A stretch of 64,000 nt of DNA from Variovorax sp. Sphag1AA (GCF_014192575.1 NZ_JACHYC010000001.1:806001-870000); one strand, 5' to 3'; counted from the first letter of the stretch, positions 35,776-45,866 are shown. A program made the numbers and translations. Notes: generated by a model from the sequence alone, not told the origin.

Positions 35776-36714
35776 TCAGCCTTCGACCTTCCGCAGTACG
35801 TACCCGATGCGCGGAAAGTGCACGTGCACCGTACCGAAGCGCTCGCCGGTGCGGCGCAGCGTGTAGTGCGTGCGCGTGGCGGCGATGAGCTCGCCATCGG
35901 TCGGCTCCGGTCCGAAGCTCTCGGCGGTAATCGTCACGTGCGAGCCGAGCGGGATGCCGTGGTCGTCCTGGAAGGTGCTGTCCGACAGCAGCGTGTGCGG
36001 GATCGAGGCCCGGGCCACCTCGAAGGCCTGGGCTTCGTCGAAGGTCTCCATCGTGCCGTGGCCGATGCCCGCCATGCGGTCGAGCCAGTCGACCACCGCC
36101 GGCGTCAGTTGCAGGATCTCGGCCATCGACGGCGTGCGCTTGCGGGTGAACCACAGCGGGTGGTAGCACGCAAAGTCCGCCACCGTGGGGTAACCGCCGA
36201 GCAGGTAGTCGGTGTCGTCGAGCATGTCAGACAAGCGCCGCAGGTACGACTTGTAGGCCGATGTGGCGTCACCCGGCCGCAAGCGGACCATGTTGGTGCT
36301 CATCGCCTTGCGGTCTTCGCCGAAAGCCTTGGCGGCTTCTGGCGGCGCCTTGGCGAAGACCTCCGCCGCGCCCTTGCCGCTGAGGTTGTAGGCCATCGCG
36401 GCCCAGAACAGGCTGCTGTCGGCCCACTGCGCGACCACGCGCGACAGGCCTTTGCCCGGCTCGGGATAGAGCGACGGCAGCGGCGTGAGGTGTTCGAGCA
36501 CATCGCAGATCAGCGCGGTGTCGCAGTAGATGTCCGCACCGATCTGCAGCACCGGCACCCGGCGGTAGCCGCCGGTGAGCGTCACATAGTCCGGCTTGGG
36601 CATGATCTGCGGAACAACCACCGACTTCCAGGTGAGCTTCTTGTAGCCCATGATCAGCCGGATCTTCTCGGAGAACGGCGAGGTCGCGTAGTGATGGAAG
36701 ATCAGTTCTGCCAT
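35776..36714 (-). CDS. GST-family protein with C-terminal extension
   Basis: A 312-residue protein. The N-terminal thioredoxin-like domain (FHHYATSPFSEKIRLIMGYK, then GYRRVPVLQIG) has Ser at the usual Cys/Ser active-site place, and the helical C-terminal domain includes YPTVADFACYHPLWF. About 90 residues after the GST core form a beta-rich tail (LGSHVTITAESFGPEP, FGTVHVHFPRIGY) not present in standard GSTs. It is the last gene of the beta-oxidation operon, 24 bases after the AidB-like gene. Confidence 0.85.
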   Translation of the reverse strand: MAELIFHHYATSPFSEKIRLIMGYKKLTWKSVVVPQIMPKPDYVTLTGGYRRVPVLQIGADIYCDTALICDVLEHLTPLPSLYPEPGKGLSRVVAQWADSSLFWAAMAYNLSGKGAAEVFAKAPPEAAKAFGEDRKAMSTNMVRLRPGDATSAYKSYLRRLSDMLDDTDYLLGGYPTVADFACYHPLWFTRKRTPSMAEILQLTPAVVDWLDRMAGIGHGTMETFDEAQAFEVARASIPHTLLSDSTFQDDHGIPLGSHVTITAESFGPEPTDGELIAATRTHYTLRRTGERFGTVHVHFPRIGYVLRKVEG

Positions 36715-36738
36715 GGAAATCCTTCGCGTTGCGTTGAT

Positions 36739-38379
36739 TCAATGCGGCTGCGCGCGCGAAATGATCGCATCGAAATCGACCGATGAGCCAAGTGTTCCGA
36801 ACGCATGGCCCCAATCGCCGCCAAGTCGTGAGGCACAGAAAGCGCTGGTGACCTCGGCCGGCGCGGTCTGCGCCAGCAAGGCGGCCTGAACCGCCAGCGC
36901 CACATCCTGCGCCAGCCGGCGCGCCTCGATTTCCGTGGCCATCGCCTCGATGCGCGCCGGCAACGCATCGGCGAGCCGGTCGAGCGCGGCATCGGTTCCG
37001 CGCGCAGGGGCAAGCTCCTGTGCGATGGCCGCGACCGCGTCGCCCTTGCGCAGGCCGCGCAGCAGATCGAGCGCCATGATGTTGCCGGCGCCTTCCCAGA
37101 TGGAATTGAGCGGCATCTCGCGATAGACGCGCGCCATCACGCCTTCACCGCCCTCTTCCACATAGCCGTTGCCGCCAAGGCATTCCATCGCCTCCTGCGC
37201 CAGGAGGCTGCCGCGCTTGCATATCCAGAACTTGGCCACGGGCGTGAGCAGGCGCGCCATCAGGCGTTCATGTTCGTCGTCCGGCCGGTCGAAGGCCCGC
37301 GCGAGTCGGATTGAAAGCGCCGTGGCCGCTTCGCTTTCGAGCGCCATGTCGGCCAGCACGTTCTTCATCAACGGCTGGTCGATGAGCGGCTTGCCGAACG
37401 CGCTGCGCTGCGCAGTGTGGTTGAGCGCAAGGCTCAGGGCCTGCCGCATGAGTCCGCTGGTGCCGAGGGCGCAGTCGAGCCGCGTCATCGTGCCCATCTC
37501 GAGGATCTGCGGAATGCCGCGACCTTCCTCGCCCACCAGCCATGCGCTCGCGCCACGGAACTCGACTTCGGAGCTCGCATTGGCCTTGTTGCCAAGCTTG
37601 TCCTTCAGCCGCTGGATCTGGATCGCGTTACGGCCGCCGTCGTCGAGCACGCGCGGCAGGAAGAAGCACGACAGCCCGGCAGGCGCCTGCGCCAGCACCA
37701 GGAATGCGTCGCACATCGGCGCGGAGAAGAACCACTTGTGGCCGGTGATCTCGTAGCGCTCGCCCCAGGCATCACTGCCCACGCGAACGGCGCGGGTGGT
37801 GTTCGCGCGCACGTCCGAGCCGCCCTGCTTCTCGGTCATGCCCATGCCCATCGTCACGCCGGGCTTGTCGGACCACGGCTGGAGGTTCGGGTCGTACCAG
37901 AGGCTGGACAGCTTCGGCCCCCAGTCGGCATGGATGGCTGCGTTGCCGCGCAAGGCCGGCGCCACCGCGTAGGTCATCGAGATCGGGCACAGGATCGAAG
38001 GCTCCAGCTCGGTGAACAGCATGAAGCCGGCGGCACGATGCACATGCGGCGAAGGCCCGGAGGCCGCCCATGCCGCTCCGTGCAGGCCGGAGCCGACCGC
38101 CGTCGACATCAGCGCGTGATAGCTCGGGTGAAACTCCACCTCGTCGATGCGCCGACCGAAGCGGTCGTGCGTGTGCAGCACCGGCGTGTGGATGTTCGCC
38201 AACCGCGCGTGCGTCTGCATCTCGGCAGACCCAAGCGCCGCGCCCAGGTGGCCCAGCCCGGCGGTGTGCAGCTGCGGCGCGTTGAACTTCAGCGCGTCGC
38301 GCAGCGGCCGGTTGGTCTCGAAGAGGTTGTAGCCGGTCAGCGGAGCCGGCTGGTTGAAGACTTCGTGAGTCGCATCCAT
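36739..38379 (-). CDS. acyl-CoA dehydrogenase, AidB-like
   Basis: A 546-residue flavoprotein. The AidB-type beginning (FNQPAPLTGYNLFETNRPLRDAL, written from residue 8) and the long N-terminal domain before the ACAD core (GMGMTEKQGGSDVRANTTRA, EITGHKWFFSAPMCDAFLVLAQ) set it apart from ordinary acyl-CoA dehydrogenases. AidB proteins bind DNA and respond to alkylation, although this one sits in a beta-oxidation operon and may act on isovaleryl- or other acyl-CoAs. The gene is 21 bases after the MDR reductase. Confidence 0.9.
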   Translation of the reverse strand: MDATHEVFNQPAPLTGYNLFETNRPLRDALKFNAPQLHTAGLGHLGAALGSAEMQTHARLANIHTPVLHTHDRFGRRIDEVEFHPSYHALMSTAVGSGLHGAAWAASGPSPHVHRAAGFMLFTELEPSILCPISMTYAVAPALRGNAAIHADWGPKLSSLWYDPNLQPWSDKPGVTMGMGMTEKQGGSDVRANTTRAVRVGSDAWGERYEITGHKWFFSAPMCDAFLVLAQAPAGLSCFFLPRVLDDGGRNAIQIQRLKDKLGNKANASSEVEFRGASAWLVGEEGRGIPQILEMGTMTRLDCALGTSGLMRQALSLALNHTAQRSAFGKPLIDQPLMKNVLADMALESEAATALSIRLARAFDRPDDEHERLMARLLTPVAKFWICKRGSLLAQEAMECLGGNGYVEEGGEGVMARVYREMPLNSIWEGAGNIMALDLLRGLRKGDAVAAIAQELAPARGTDAALDRLADALPARIEAMATEIEARRLAQDVALAVQAALLAQTAPAEVTSAFCASRLGGDWGHAFGTLGSSVDFDAIISRAQPH

Positions 38380-38400
38380 GGCCGGCCTCCGTGAGGTTTG

Positions 38401-39417
38401 TCAGATGAGCTTGACGAGCTGCTTGCCGAAGTTGCGGCCCTTCAGCAGGCCGAGGAAGGCTTCGGGCGCGGCCTCGATGCCTTGCGCGACCGATTCGCGC
38501 GGACGGAGCTTGCCGCTCGCCACCAATCCACCGAGTTCGGCCAGCGCTTCCGGCCACACTTCCATGTGTTCGCTGACGATGAAGCCTTCGAGCTTGATGC
38601 GGTTGATGAGGAACAGCGACGGGTTCGCGAGCGGCAGCGGCTGGCCGTCATAGCCCGCGATCATTCCGCACAGGGCAACGCGCGCGAAGGCGTTGGCACG
38701 CAGCAGCACGGCGTCGAAGATGTACCCGCCGACGTTCTCGAAGTAGCCATCGATGCCGTTCGGGCAGGCTTCCTTGAGCGCGGCGCTCATGCTCTTGACG
38801 TCCGGGTGCTGACGGTAGTCGATGCAGGCATCGAAGCCGAGTTCATCGGTCACGTACTTGCACTTGTCGGCCCCGCCCGCGATACCCACCACGCGGCAGC
38901 CGCGCGCCTTGGCGAGCGCACCGAAGGCACTGCCGACCGCGCCGCTGGCCGCGGTGATGACCAGCGTCTCGCCCGCCTTCGGGTTGATGATCTTCACGAG
39001 GCCATACCAGGCCGTAACGCCGGGCATGCCGACCGCGCCGAGGTAGTGCGACAGCGGCACGTGCGTCGTATCGACCTTGCGCAGCATGCCGGGTTGCGAG
39101 GCATCGACGACGCTGTATTCCTGCCAGCCGCCGAAGCCGACGACCTTGTCGCCGACGGCGAACTTCGGATGCTTGCTCTCGACGATCTCGCCGACGGTGC
39201 CGCCCTGCATCACCTGACCGAGCGGCTGCGGCTGGGCGTAGCTCTTCGACTCGTTCATGCGGCCACGCATGTAAGGATCAAGGCTCATGAAGTGATGGCG
39301 GACCAGCACCTGGTTGTCCTTGAGCGCCGGCGTCTCGCTGGTGACGAGCTTGAAGTTGCTGGCGACGGCTTCGCCTTCGGGGCGGTTGTCGAGGATCTGT
39401 TGCTTGTTGGTGGGCAT
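38401..39417 (-). CDS. NADP-dependent MDR oxidoreductase (CurA/leukotriene B4 reductase-like)
   Basis: A 338-residue zinc-independent medium-chain reductase. Family signature regions include SLDPYMRGRM, the NADP fold TAASGAVGSAFGALAKARG, and DGYFENVGG. Such enzymes reduce alpha,beta-unsaturated ketones or aldehydes. The ATG at 39417 begins MPTNKQQ. Located between the thioesterase (19 bases) and the AidB-like gene (21 bases) in the operon, it might act on enoyl intermediates or on lipid-derived enals. Confidence 0.92.
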   Translation of the reverse strand: MPTNKQQILDNRPEGEAVASNFKLVTSETPALKDNQVLVRHHFMSLDPYMRGRMNESKSYAQPQPLGQVMQGGTVGEIVESKHPKFAVGDKVVGFGGWQEYSVVDASQPGMLRKVDTTHVPLSHYLGAVGMPGVTAWYGLVKIINPKAGETLVITAASGAVGSAFGALAKARGCRVVGIAGGADKCKYVTDELGFDACIDYRQHPDVKSMSAALKEACPNGIDGYFENVGGYIFDAVLLRANAFARVALCGMIAGYDGQPLPLANPSLFLINRIKLEGFIVSEHMEVWPEALAELGGLVASGKLRPRESVAQGIEAAPEAFLGLLKGRNFGKQLVKLI

Positions 39418-39436
39418 GGAAAGCTCCGTGTCTGAA

Positions 39437-39898
39437 TCAGTCTGTTGAGGGCGGGCGCATTTCGTTGGCGCTCGCGGGGCCGGTCGGCAGCCGGCGCTTG
39501 ACGTACTTGAAGGTGCCGGTGGCGTGCGAACAGACACGCTCCTGTGCGTCGTAGATCCTTGCTTCGGTGAAAGCCATCGTCGCGGTGCGGTGCAGCAGCT
39601 TGCCGCGCACGATCAGCGGGCCGACCGCTGGCGCCATGAAGCTGGTCTTCATCTCGATCGTCACCACGCCGATCTCCGGCGTCTCGCTGCGCGCAGCAGC
39701 GGCCTGCGCGACGTCGAGCAGCGTCATGCATACGCCGCCGTGCGTCACCTCGAAGGTGTTGAGGTGCTCGGGTCTCGCGGTGAATTCAATCTCGGACTCG
39801 CCGGCCTCGAACTTCGTGATCTGAAAGCCGAGATGGCGCGCGAACGGAATCTGGTCCGTATAGGACCGCAGGTTGATGGTCTTGCTGGAATCGGTCAT
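39437..39898 (-). CDS. PaaI-type hotdog thioesterase
   Basis: A 153-residue hotdog-fold thioesterase of the PaaI/DUF4442-like family. The signature HLNTFEVTHGGVCMTLLDVAQ-like region (about residues 45-64) carries the catalytic His-Gly-Gly and Asp. It likely hydrolyses acyl-CoA intermediates that stall beta-oxidation. The ATG at 39898 lies one base after the SDR stop (TGAGATG), so translation is coupled; an in-frame TTG at 39910 is a less likely start. Confidence 0.9.
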   Translation of the reverse strand: MTDSSKTINLRSYTDQIPFARHLGFQITKFEAGESEIEFTARPEHLNTFEVTHGGVCMTLLDVAQAAAARSETPEIGVVTIEMKTSFMAPAVGPLIVRGKLLHRTATMAFTEARIYDAQERVCSHATGTFKYVKRRLPTGPASANEMRPPSTD

Positions 39899-39899
39899 C

Positions 39900-40694
39900 T
39901 CAAGCGCCAAGAACCACGCTTACACCGCCGTCCACTGCAAGCCATTGGCCGGTGATGTGCTTGCCTGCATCGCTGGCGTACAGCAGCGTGATGCCCTTCA
40001 AATCTTCGTCGTCGCCGAGTCGGCCGAGCGGCGCATGCGAAGCCATCTTCTCCTCGCCGATCGACTTGATCAGGCCGGCAGCCATCTTCGTCATGAAGAA
40101 GCCCGGGCAGATCGCGTTGACGTTGATGCCATACTTGCCCCATTCGGCCGCCAGCGTGTGTGTGAAGCCGATCACCGCACTCTTCGACGTGTTGTAGGCA
40201 ATGGTCTGCATCTCGGGTGGGTTGCCGTTCAGGCCCGCGATGGAAGCGATGTTGATGATGCGACCGCTCTTCTTCGGGATCATGTAGCTGCGCGCGATCT
40301 GCTGCGCGAGGATGAAATAGCCGCGCACGTTGAGGTTCATGACCTTGTCCCAGGCCTCGACCGGGTGGTTCTCGGCCGGTGCACCCCAGCTTGCGCCTGC
40401 GTTGTTGATCAGGACGTCAACCGCGCCCATGCGCTCCAGGGTTTCATCGGCCAACCGGCGCGTGTCTTCTTCCTTCGAGCAATCGGCGGCAATCCAGCGC
40501 GCATCGATGCCGGCGGCCTGCAGCTCTGCTGCGGCCTGTTCGAGGTCGTCTGCCTTGCGCGAACTCAGCATGATCTTTGCGCCGGCCTCGCCGAGTGCAT
40601 GGGCCATCTGCAGCCCGAGGCCGCGCGATCCGCCGGTGACGAGCGCGACCTTGCCGGTCAGGTCGAAAAGATTCTGGATGCTTCTTGCAGTCAT
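39900..40694 (-). CDS. short-chain dehydrogenase/reductase
   Basis: A 264-residue SDR with cofactor motif TGGSRGLG (20-27), NNAG at 97-100, and catalytic Ser151 and Tyr167-x3-Lys171. The placement within an operon carrying fadB-like, thiolase and acyl-CoA dehydrogenase genes suggests a 3-hydroxyacyl-CoA or related alcohol substrate. It lies 16 bases after the Dabb gene. Confidence 0.92.
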   Translation of the reverse strand: MTARSIQNLFDLTGKVALVTGGSRGLGLQMAHALGEAGAKIMLSSRKADDLEQAAAELQAAGIDARWIAADCSKEEDTRRLADETLERMGAVDVLINNAGASWGAPAENHPVEAWDKVMNLNVRGYFILAQQIARSYMIPKKSGRIINIASIAGLNGNPPEMQTIAYNTSKSAVIGFTHTLAAEWGKYGINVNAICPGFFMTKMAAGLIKSIGEEKMASHAPLGRLGDDEDLKGITLLYASDAGKHITGQWLAVDGGVSVVLGA

Positions 40695-40710
40695 GGTGTC
40701 TCCGTCGGAA

Positions 40711-40995
40711 TCAGTTGGTTTCGTAGTCGAGCACGGTGCGCGATTCGCGGAGGCCGCCGAGGACGGCCGACACTTCGACGTGCACCGGGTGCTCCAGATA
40801 GGCCTGCAGCGCTGCCTTGTCGTCGAAGGCCGAGACGAGCACCACGTCCACGTTGGCTTCGAAGCCTTCAGTGCGGACGGCTGCTTCGAATTCGCGCATG
40901 CCGGGCACCAAGCCCTTGCAGCTGTCGAGCTTGGCCTTGAACCTGGCGGCGTCGCCCGGGTTCTTGAGCTTCCACATGACGATGTGTTTGATCAT
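40711..40995 (-). CDS. Dabb (stress-responsive alpha/beta barrel) domain protein
   Basis: A 94-residue dimeric alpha/beta-barrel protein. It begins MIKHIVMWKLK and has the family pattern VVLVSAFDDKAALQAYLEHPVHVEV. Related proteins bind small hydrophobic molecules or cyclise polyketides. It lies in the beta-oxidation operon between the small membrane protein and the SDR. Function here is unknown. Confidence 0.9.
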   Translation of the reverse strand: MIKHIVMWKLKNPGDAARFKAKLDSCKGLVPGMREFEAAVRTEGFEANVDVVLVSAFDDKAALQAYLEHPVHVEVSAVLGGLRESRTVLDYETN

Positions 40996-41006
40996 GTTCC
41001 TTGGCC

Positions 41007-41210
41007 CTACTTCTTGCTCGAAAGGCGCGACCGCACGTAGATCAGCACGACGCCCAATGCAGCAACCACCGCACCCGGCACAGCCATGGCCCAGCCGAGC
41101 GCCTCGTTCTCGCGCCCGGTGGCGATGCCGAGGATCAGGGTGAGCAAGCCGCCGTAGATCAGGATCCAGATCCATTTTTCCAGCGTGGCGTGCGGTTTGG
41201 TTGCGGTCAT
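41007..41210 (-). CDS. small two-helix membrane protein
   Basis: A 67-residue protein with two hydrophobic helices (about 13-30 and 37-58). The ATG at 41210 overlaps the stop of the upstream acyl-CoA dehydrogenase by 4 bases, and 11 bases separate it from the Dabb gene. Translational coupling and conserved position make it a real gene. Role unknown; perhaps membrane docking of the operon's enzymes. Confidence 0.75.
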   Translation of the reverse strand: MTATKPHATLEKWIWILIYGGLLTLILGIATGRENEALGWAMAVPGAVVAALGVVLIYVRSRLSSKK

Positions 41211-43042
41211 CAGAAAGCCTCCTCGGGCAGTGCGGCACAAGTCGGGTCACGCGACTCCACGACATTGAGCCACGCGCCGATCTTCGGCAATTCGTAGTTG
41301 AAGAAAAAGTCCGTTGCGCCGACGCGGCCCGCGGTGGCCGGCTGCGACTTCGCCGCATCGGCTTCGAGAGCACGATGCGCGACGTCGAGCCAGATCCACG
41401 CCAGCACCACATGACCGAAAGCCTGCATGTAGGGCACGGCATTGGCCAGCGCCTCCTGCGGGTTGCCGGTGGACCATGCGGCCTTCGTCGCGGAAGCCAC
41501 GCGATGCAGCGCGGCACCGAGCGACTTGGCGTGTCCGGCCAGCGCGGGCTGCGCGGCGGCGCGCTGGATCGTATCCGCGATTCGCGCGCCGAGCAGCGTG
41601 AGGCCGCGCCCGTCTTCCATCAGCACCTTGCGGCCCAACAGGTCGGTGGCCTGGATGCCGTGCGTGCCCTCGTGGATCATGTTCAGGCGGTTGTCGCGCC
41701 AGTACTGCTCCACCGGAAAGTCCCGCGTGTAGCCGTAGCCGCCATGGATCTGGATCGCGAGCGAATTGGCTTCGAGGCACCACTCGCTCGGCCAGCTCTT
41801 GGCGATCGGGGTCAGTACCTCCAGCAGCAGCCGCGCGTCGTCGGCGGCTTCGGGTGAGCCTGTCTTCTGCTCATCGACCAGCCGGGCACAGTAAAGCTCA
41901 AGCGCCAGCGCGCCTTCGCAATACGCCTTCTGCGCGAGCAGCATGCGGCGCACATCGCTGTGTTCGATGATGCGGACTTGCGGCTTCGCGGCATCCTTGC
42001 CAGCGGGCCCGACAGGCCGGCCTTGCGGGCGCGCCTTCGCGTATTCCAGCGAGGCGTGATAGCCGGCCATGCCGAGCATCACTGCCGCGGTGCCGACGCC
42101 GATACGTGCCTCGTTCATCATGTGGAACATGCAGTGCAAGCCCTTGCCGGGCTGGCCGACCAGGTAGCCGACCGCACCGGCCTTGCCACCCACCGGGTAC
42201 TTGCCTTCACCGAAGTTGAGCAGCGTGTTGGTCGTGCCGCGCCAACCGAGCTTGTGATTGAGGCCCGCAAGCGCCACGTCGTTGCGCTCGCCGGTCAGGT
42301 TGCCCTGCGTGTCGACCATGCGCTTCGGCACGATGAAAAGCGAGATCCCGCGCGTGCCCGGAACCAGCTTGCCGTTCTCGTCCGGGATCTTCGCCAGCAC
42401 GATGTGCACGATGTTCTCGGTCAACTCATGGTCGCCCGACGAGATCCACATCTTGTTGCCCGTGAGCCGATAGCGTGGCCCGAGCGGATCGTCCTGGAAG
42501 TCGGCGCCGTCCGGCACCGCACGCGTTGCCACGTCGCTCAGGCTCGAACCGGCCTGCGGCTCCGACAGGCACATCGTGCCCGCCCAGCGGCCCGAGAACT
42601 CGTTCTTGGCAAAGACTTCCTTCTGCATCTCGGTGCCATGCACCATCAGCAGATTGGCATTGCCGCTGGTCAGCATGTTCGAGCCGATGCTGACCGAGGC
42701 CATCGCGAAGAAGCTGTTGGCCGCCGCCTGCACGGTATACGGCAACTGCATCCCGCCGATGTCGTAGTCCTGCGCCGCGCTCATCATCCCCGACTCCACG
42801 AACGCCTTGTGCGCGTCGTGCGTGGCCTGCGGAAGGATCACCTTCTCGCCATCGAAATGCGGCTCCTGCGTATCGACGGTGCGGTTGAACGGCGCGTACT
42901 TCTCGCGCGCGATCCGCTCGCAGGTGTCGAGCACCGCGTCGAACGTCTCGCGCGAATGATCGGAAAAGCGCTCGCGCTCATTGAGCGACTCGGCATGGAG
43001 CCAGTCGTACAGAAGAAAGTCGAGGGTAGGACGAAGGCTCAT
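41210..43042 (-). CDS. acyl-CoA dehydrogenase with C-terminal extension (FadE-like)
   Basis: A 610-residue acyl-CoA dehydrogenase of the long group. FAD-binding MCLSEPQAGSSLSDVATRA, KMWISSGDHELTENIVHIVLA and catalytic-glutamate region NMIHEGTHGIQATDLLGRK are clear. The roughly 120-residue C-terminal helical domain is typical of the ACAD C-terminal-domain family acting on medium- to long-chain acyl-CoAs. It catalyses the first oxidation step. It is separated from the thiolase gene by a repetitive element but on the same strand. Confidence 0.95.
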   Translation of the reverse strand: MSLRPTLDFLLYDWLHAESLNERERFSDHSRETFDAVLDTCERIAREKYAPFNRTVDTQEPHFDGEKVILPQATHDAHKAFVESGMMSAAQDYDIGGMQLPYTVQAAANSFFAMASVSIGSNMLTSGNANLLMVHGTEMQKEVFAKNEFSGRWAGTMCLSEPQAGSSLSDVATRAVPDGADFQDDPLGPRYRLTGNKMWISSGDHELTENIVHIVLAKIPDENGKLVPGTRGISLFIVPKRMVDTQGNLTGERNDVALAGLNHKLGWRGTTNTLLNFGEGKYPVGGKAGAVGYLVGQPGKGLHCMFHMMNEARIGVGTAAVMLGMAGYHASLEYAKARPQGRPVGPAGKDAAKPQVRIIEHSDVRRMLLAQKAYCEGALALELYCARLVDEQKTGSPEAADDARLLLEVLTPIAKSWPSEWCLEANSLAIQIHGGYGYTRDFPVEQYWRDNRLNMIHEGTHGIQATDLLGRKVLMEDGRGLTLLGARIADTIQRAAAQPALAGHAKSLGAALHRVASATKAAWSTGNPQEALANAVPYMQAFGHVVLAWIWLDVAHRALEADAAKSQPATAGRVGATDFFFNYELPKIGAWLNVVESRDPTCAALPEEAF

Positions 43043-43081
43043 GGTTTGATCTCAAGGCAACGGCCAGAGGAGAAGGCCAGA

Positions 43082-43167
43082 AACCCCGCGGAACCGGCTT
43101 AGCCGGGCCGCTGGGGTTGCCCCCGGTAGGGGGTGGAGAGCGACACGAAGTGCGCGAGCCTGGGGGC
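43082..43167. repeat. compound intergenic repeat (two hairpins plus conserved tail)
   Basis: Between the thiolase and acyl-CoA dehydrogenase genes lies a mosaic element. A long imperfect hairpin (AACCCC at 43082-43087 pairing with GGGGTT at 43113-43118, with CCGGC/GCCGG inside) is followed by CCCCC-GGTA-GGGGG (43120-43133) and then a tail, GAGCGACACGAAGTGCGCGAG. From memory this pattern recurs between genes in Variovorax, Acidovorax and relatives. It directly abuts the thiolase stop codon. It may act as a partial terminator or RNA-stability element inside the operon. Confidence 0.7.
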
Positions 43168-43170
43168 GAG

Positions 43171-44346
43171 TTAAAAGATTTCAAACACGCCGGCCGCGCC
43201 CATGCCGCCGCCGATGCACATCGTGACGACAGCCTTCTTCGCGCCGCGGCGCTTGCCTTCGATCAGCGCATGGCCGGTCAGGCGCTGGCCGCTCACACCG
43301 TAGGGGTGGCCCACGGCGATCGCGCCGCCGTTGACGTTCAGGCGATCAGCCGGAATGCCCAGCTTGTCGCGGCAATAGATGACCTGCACCGCGAAGGCTT
43401 CATTCAGTTCCCAGAGATCGATGTCGCTAACCTTCAGGCCCAGGCGCTTGAGCACCTTCGGCACCGCGAAGACCGGGCCGATGCCCATCTCGTCAGGCTC
43501 GCAACCCGCAACCGCGAAGCCGAGGAAACGGCCGAGAGGCTTCAGGCCCTTCTGCTCCGCGTACTTCTCGTCGACGACCACGCAGGCGCCGCCGCCATCC
43601 GAGAACTGGCTGGCGTTACCGGCAGAGATCAGGCCGCCGGGCAGCGCCGAGCGGATGCCGCTGATGCCTTCCTTGGTGGTGCCGGCGCGGATGCCTTCAT
43701 CGTTCTCGACGGTCACTTCCTTGGTGCGGAGGCCCATCACCGGATCGGCCACACCAGCCAGCACCGTGATCGGCGCGATCTCGGCCTTGAACAAGCCGGC
43801 TTCGAGCGCTGCGGTGGCCTTCTGCTGGCTCGCAGCACCGTACTCGTCCATCGCGTCGCGGCCGATGTTGTAGCGCTTGGCGACCTGCTCAGCCGTCTGC
43901 AGCATGTTCCAGTAGATCTCGGGCTTGTGCTTGACCAGCCACGGATCGGCCAGCATGTGCTTGTTGGCTTCGTTCTGCACGCACGAGATGCTTTCGACGC
44001 CACCGGCGACATAGACATCGCCTTCGCCCGCGATGATGCGCTGGGCAGCGGTCGCGATGGTCTGCAGGCCCGACGAGCAGAAGCGGTTGATGGTCATGCC
44101 CGAGGTCGTGATCGGCAGGCCGGCGCGCAATGCAATCTGGCGCGCGATGTTCGAGCCGGTCGCGCCTTCAGGCGTCGCGCAGCCCATGATCACGTCGTCC
44201 ACTTCGGCCGCATCGATGCCGGCGCGCTGGACCGCATGCTGAACCGCGTGGCCGCCGAGCGTGGCGCCGTGCGTCATGTTGAAGGAACCCTTCCAGCTCT
44301 TCGCGAGCGGCGTGCGGGCAGTGGAGACGATGACGGCGCTGGTCAT
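43171..44346 (-). CDS. acetyl-CoA C-acyltransferase (thiolase)
   Basis: A 391-residue thiolase. The nucleophile is Cys90 ([11 protein letters not shown]), with His347 ([14 protein letters not shown]) and Cys377 ([10 protein letters not shown]) completing the active site. It catalyses the last step of beta-oxidation, releasing acetyl-CoA. It lies between the PM20D1-like peptidase and the acyl-CoA dehydrogenase genes. Confidence 0.96.
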   Translation of the reverse strand: MTSAVIVSTARTPLAKSWKGSFNMTHGATLGGHAVQHAVQRAGIDAAEVDDVIMGCATPEGATGSNIARQIALRAGLPITTSGMTINRFCSSGLQTIATAAQRIIAGEGDVYVAGGVESISCVQNEANKHMLADPWLVKHKPEIYWNMLQTAEQVAKRYNIGRDAMDEYGAASQQKATAALEAGLFKAEIAPITVLAGVADPVMGLRTKEVTVENDEGIRAGTTKEGISGIRSALPGGLISAGNASQFSDGGGACVVVDEKYAEQKGLKPLGRFLGFAVAGCEPDEMGIGPVFAVPKVLKRLGLKVSDIDLWELNEAFAVQVIYCRDKLGIPADRLNVNGGAIAVGHPYGVSGQRLTGHALIEGKRRGAKKAVVTMCIGGGMGAAGVFEIF

Positions 44347-44377
44347 GATGTGGTCCTTTGAAGAAGAGGAATGTCGG

Positions 44378-45847
44378 TTACTGGGGCTGTGCAGTGTTTT
44401 GCAGCAGCTGGTGATAGAACTGGATCGCCTCACCGTAGTTTGCGATCGCGATGCGCTCGTTGGTGCCGTGGAAACGCGCGAGGTCTTCGCTCTTCACACG
44501 GAACGGCGAGAAGCGATAGACCGAGTCGCTCACAAGACTGAAGTGGCGCGAGTCGGTTGCGGCGGTCATCAGGCCCGGCGCAACGATGGCATCCGGAAAG
44601 GTCTGCCGCACGGCCTGTTCGATGGAGCGGTAGCCGTCGCCATCGGTCGGCGACACGGGGGAAGCCTCCGAATTGCCCGGATAGCGCTTGATCTGGATCG
44701 CATCGTTGGCAAGCGCGCTCTTCATGTGCGCTTCCACGCTGTCGATGGTGTCGCCCGGCAGGATGCGGAAGTTCACCGCCGCTTCGGCGCGACCCGGCAG
44801 CACGTTGTCCTTGTTGCCTGCACGCACGATGGTCAGCGCGGTGGTCGTGCGCAGCATGGCGTTGCTGCTGGGGCTCTTTTCAAGCTGTTTCTCGATCAGT
44901 GACCTGGTGATCCACAGATTCGACAGCATGAAGCGGTTGACCCCGCTCATCTCCGGCGCCAGCGTGCCGAACATCTCCCCTGCCACGCCCTTGATGCCGC
45001 CGGGCATCGGTTGGGCCTCGAGCCGCGCGAGTGCCGCGCTCATCATGCCGATCGCGCTGTGCGCGGGCGGCATCGACGAGTGGCCCGGCGCTGTGTCGAG
45101 CGACAGGAAGAATGTGGCGTAGCCCTTTTCGGCGAGGCCGATCAGCGCCGAAGGCTTCGACAGTCCCGGCAGGACGCCATCGAGCACCAGCAGGCCTTCA
45201 TCGAGCACCCAGTCCAGCCGCACGCCGCGCGACTTGAGCAACTCCGCGATCGGCAGCGCGCCGCGCAGGCCACTCACCTCCTCGTCGTCGCCCATCACGA
45301 GATAGACGGTCTGCTTCGGCTGAAAGCCGCTGCCGATGAGCAGCTCGATGGCTTCCATCTGCGCGAACAGGTTGCCCTTGTTGTCGAGCGCGCCGCGGCC
45401 CCAAATGAAGCCGTCCTTGATCTCGCCGCTGAAGGGGTCGACCGTCCACGACTTCTCCGTGCCGGGCGCGATGGGCACCATGTCCTGGTGCGCCATCAAC
45501 GCGACGGGCTTGGCCTTGGGATCGGAACCTGTCCAGGTATAGAGCAGCGCGTGCTGCCCGATCACTTCCTTCTTGAGGGTGGCATGGACCTTCGGGAACT
45601 GCTCGGCGAGGTACGCATGCAGCTTGTCGAATTCCGCGGCATTACCGGCGGGGTCGTCCAGGCTCGACACGGTACGGAACTGGATCCCGCCCGCAAGCCG
45701 CTTGGCAGCGGCCGGGAGATCGATCGCAAGCGGCGGCGCAGGCGCCACGGCAACCTGCCGTGACGGCGTGCGCCAGGTATTGACCGCCATTACCGCCACC
45801 AGTGCCGCGATCACCAGCACCAGCGCAAGGAACACACGTTTCAGCAT
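44378..45847 (-). CDS. M20 family metallopeptidase, PM20D1-like
   Basis: A 489-residue membrane-anchored or exported protein: an uncleaved-looking N-terminal hydrophobic segment (3-23) precedes the M20 fold. Metal ligands are readable as H120-x-D122 (MAHQDMV), Asp155 (GALDNKG) and Glu189/190 (GDDEEVSG). Its length and the pairing of motifs resemble PM20D1/carboxypeptidase S, which hydrolyse or form N-acyl amino acids. Located within a beta-oxidation operon, between the fadB-like and thiolase genes, it might release fatty acids from N-acyl amino acids at the cell envelope. Confidence 0.9.
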   Translation of the reverse strand: MLKRVFLALVLVIAALVAVMAVNTWRTPSRQVAVAPAPPLAIDLPAAAKRLAGGIQFRTVSSLDDPAGNAAEFDKLHAYLAEQFPKVHATLKKEVIGQHALLYTWTGSDPKAKPVALMAHQDMVPIAPGTEKSWTVDPFSGEIKDGFIWGRGALDNKGNLFAQMEAIELLIGSGFQPKQTVYLVMGDDEEVSGLRGALPIAELLKSRGVRLDWVLDEGLLVLDGVLPGLSKPSALIGLAEKGYATFFLSLDTAPGHSSMPPAHSAIGMMSAALARLEAQPMPGGIKGVAGEMFGTLAPEMSGVNRFMLSNLWITRSLIEKQLEKSPSSNAMLRTTTALTIVRAGNKDNVLPGRAEAAVNFRILPGDTIDSVEAHMKSALANDAIQIKRYPGNSEASPVSPTDGDGYRSIEQAVRQTFPDAIVAPGLMTAATDSRHFSLVSDSVYRFSPFRVKSEDLARFHGTNERIAIANYGEAIQFYHQLLQNTAQPQ

Positions 45848-45866
45848 GGAACGGTCTCGCCTCCGC

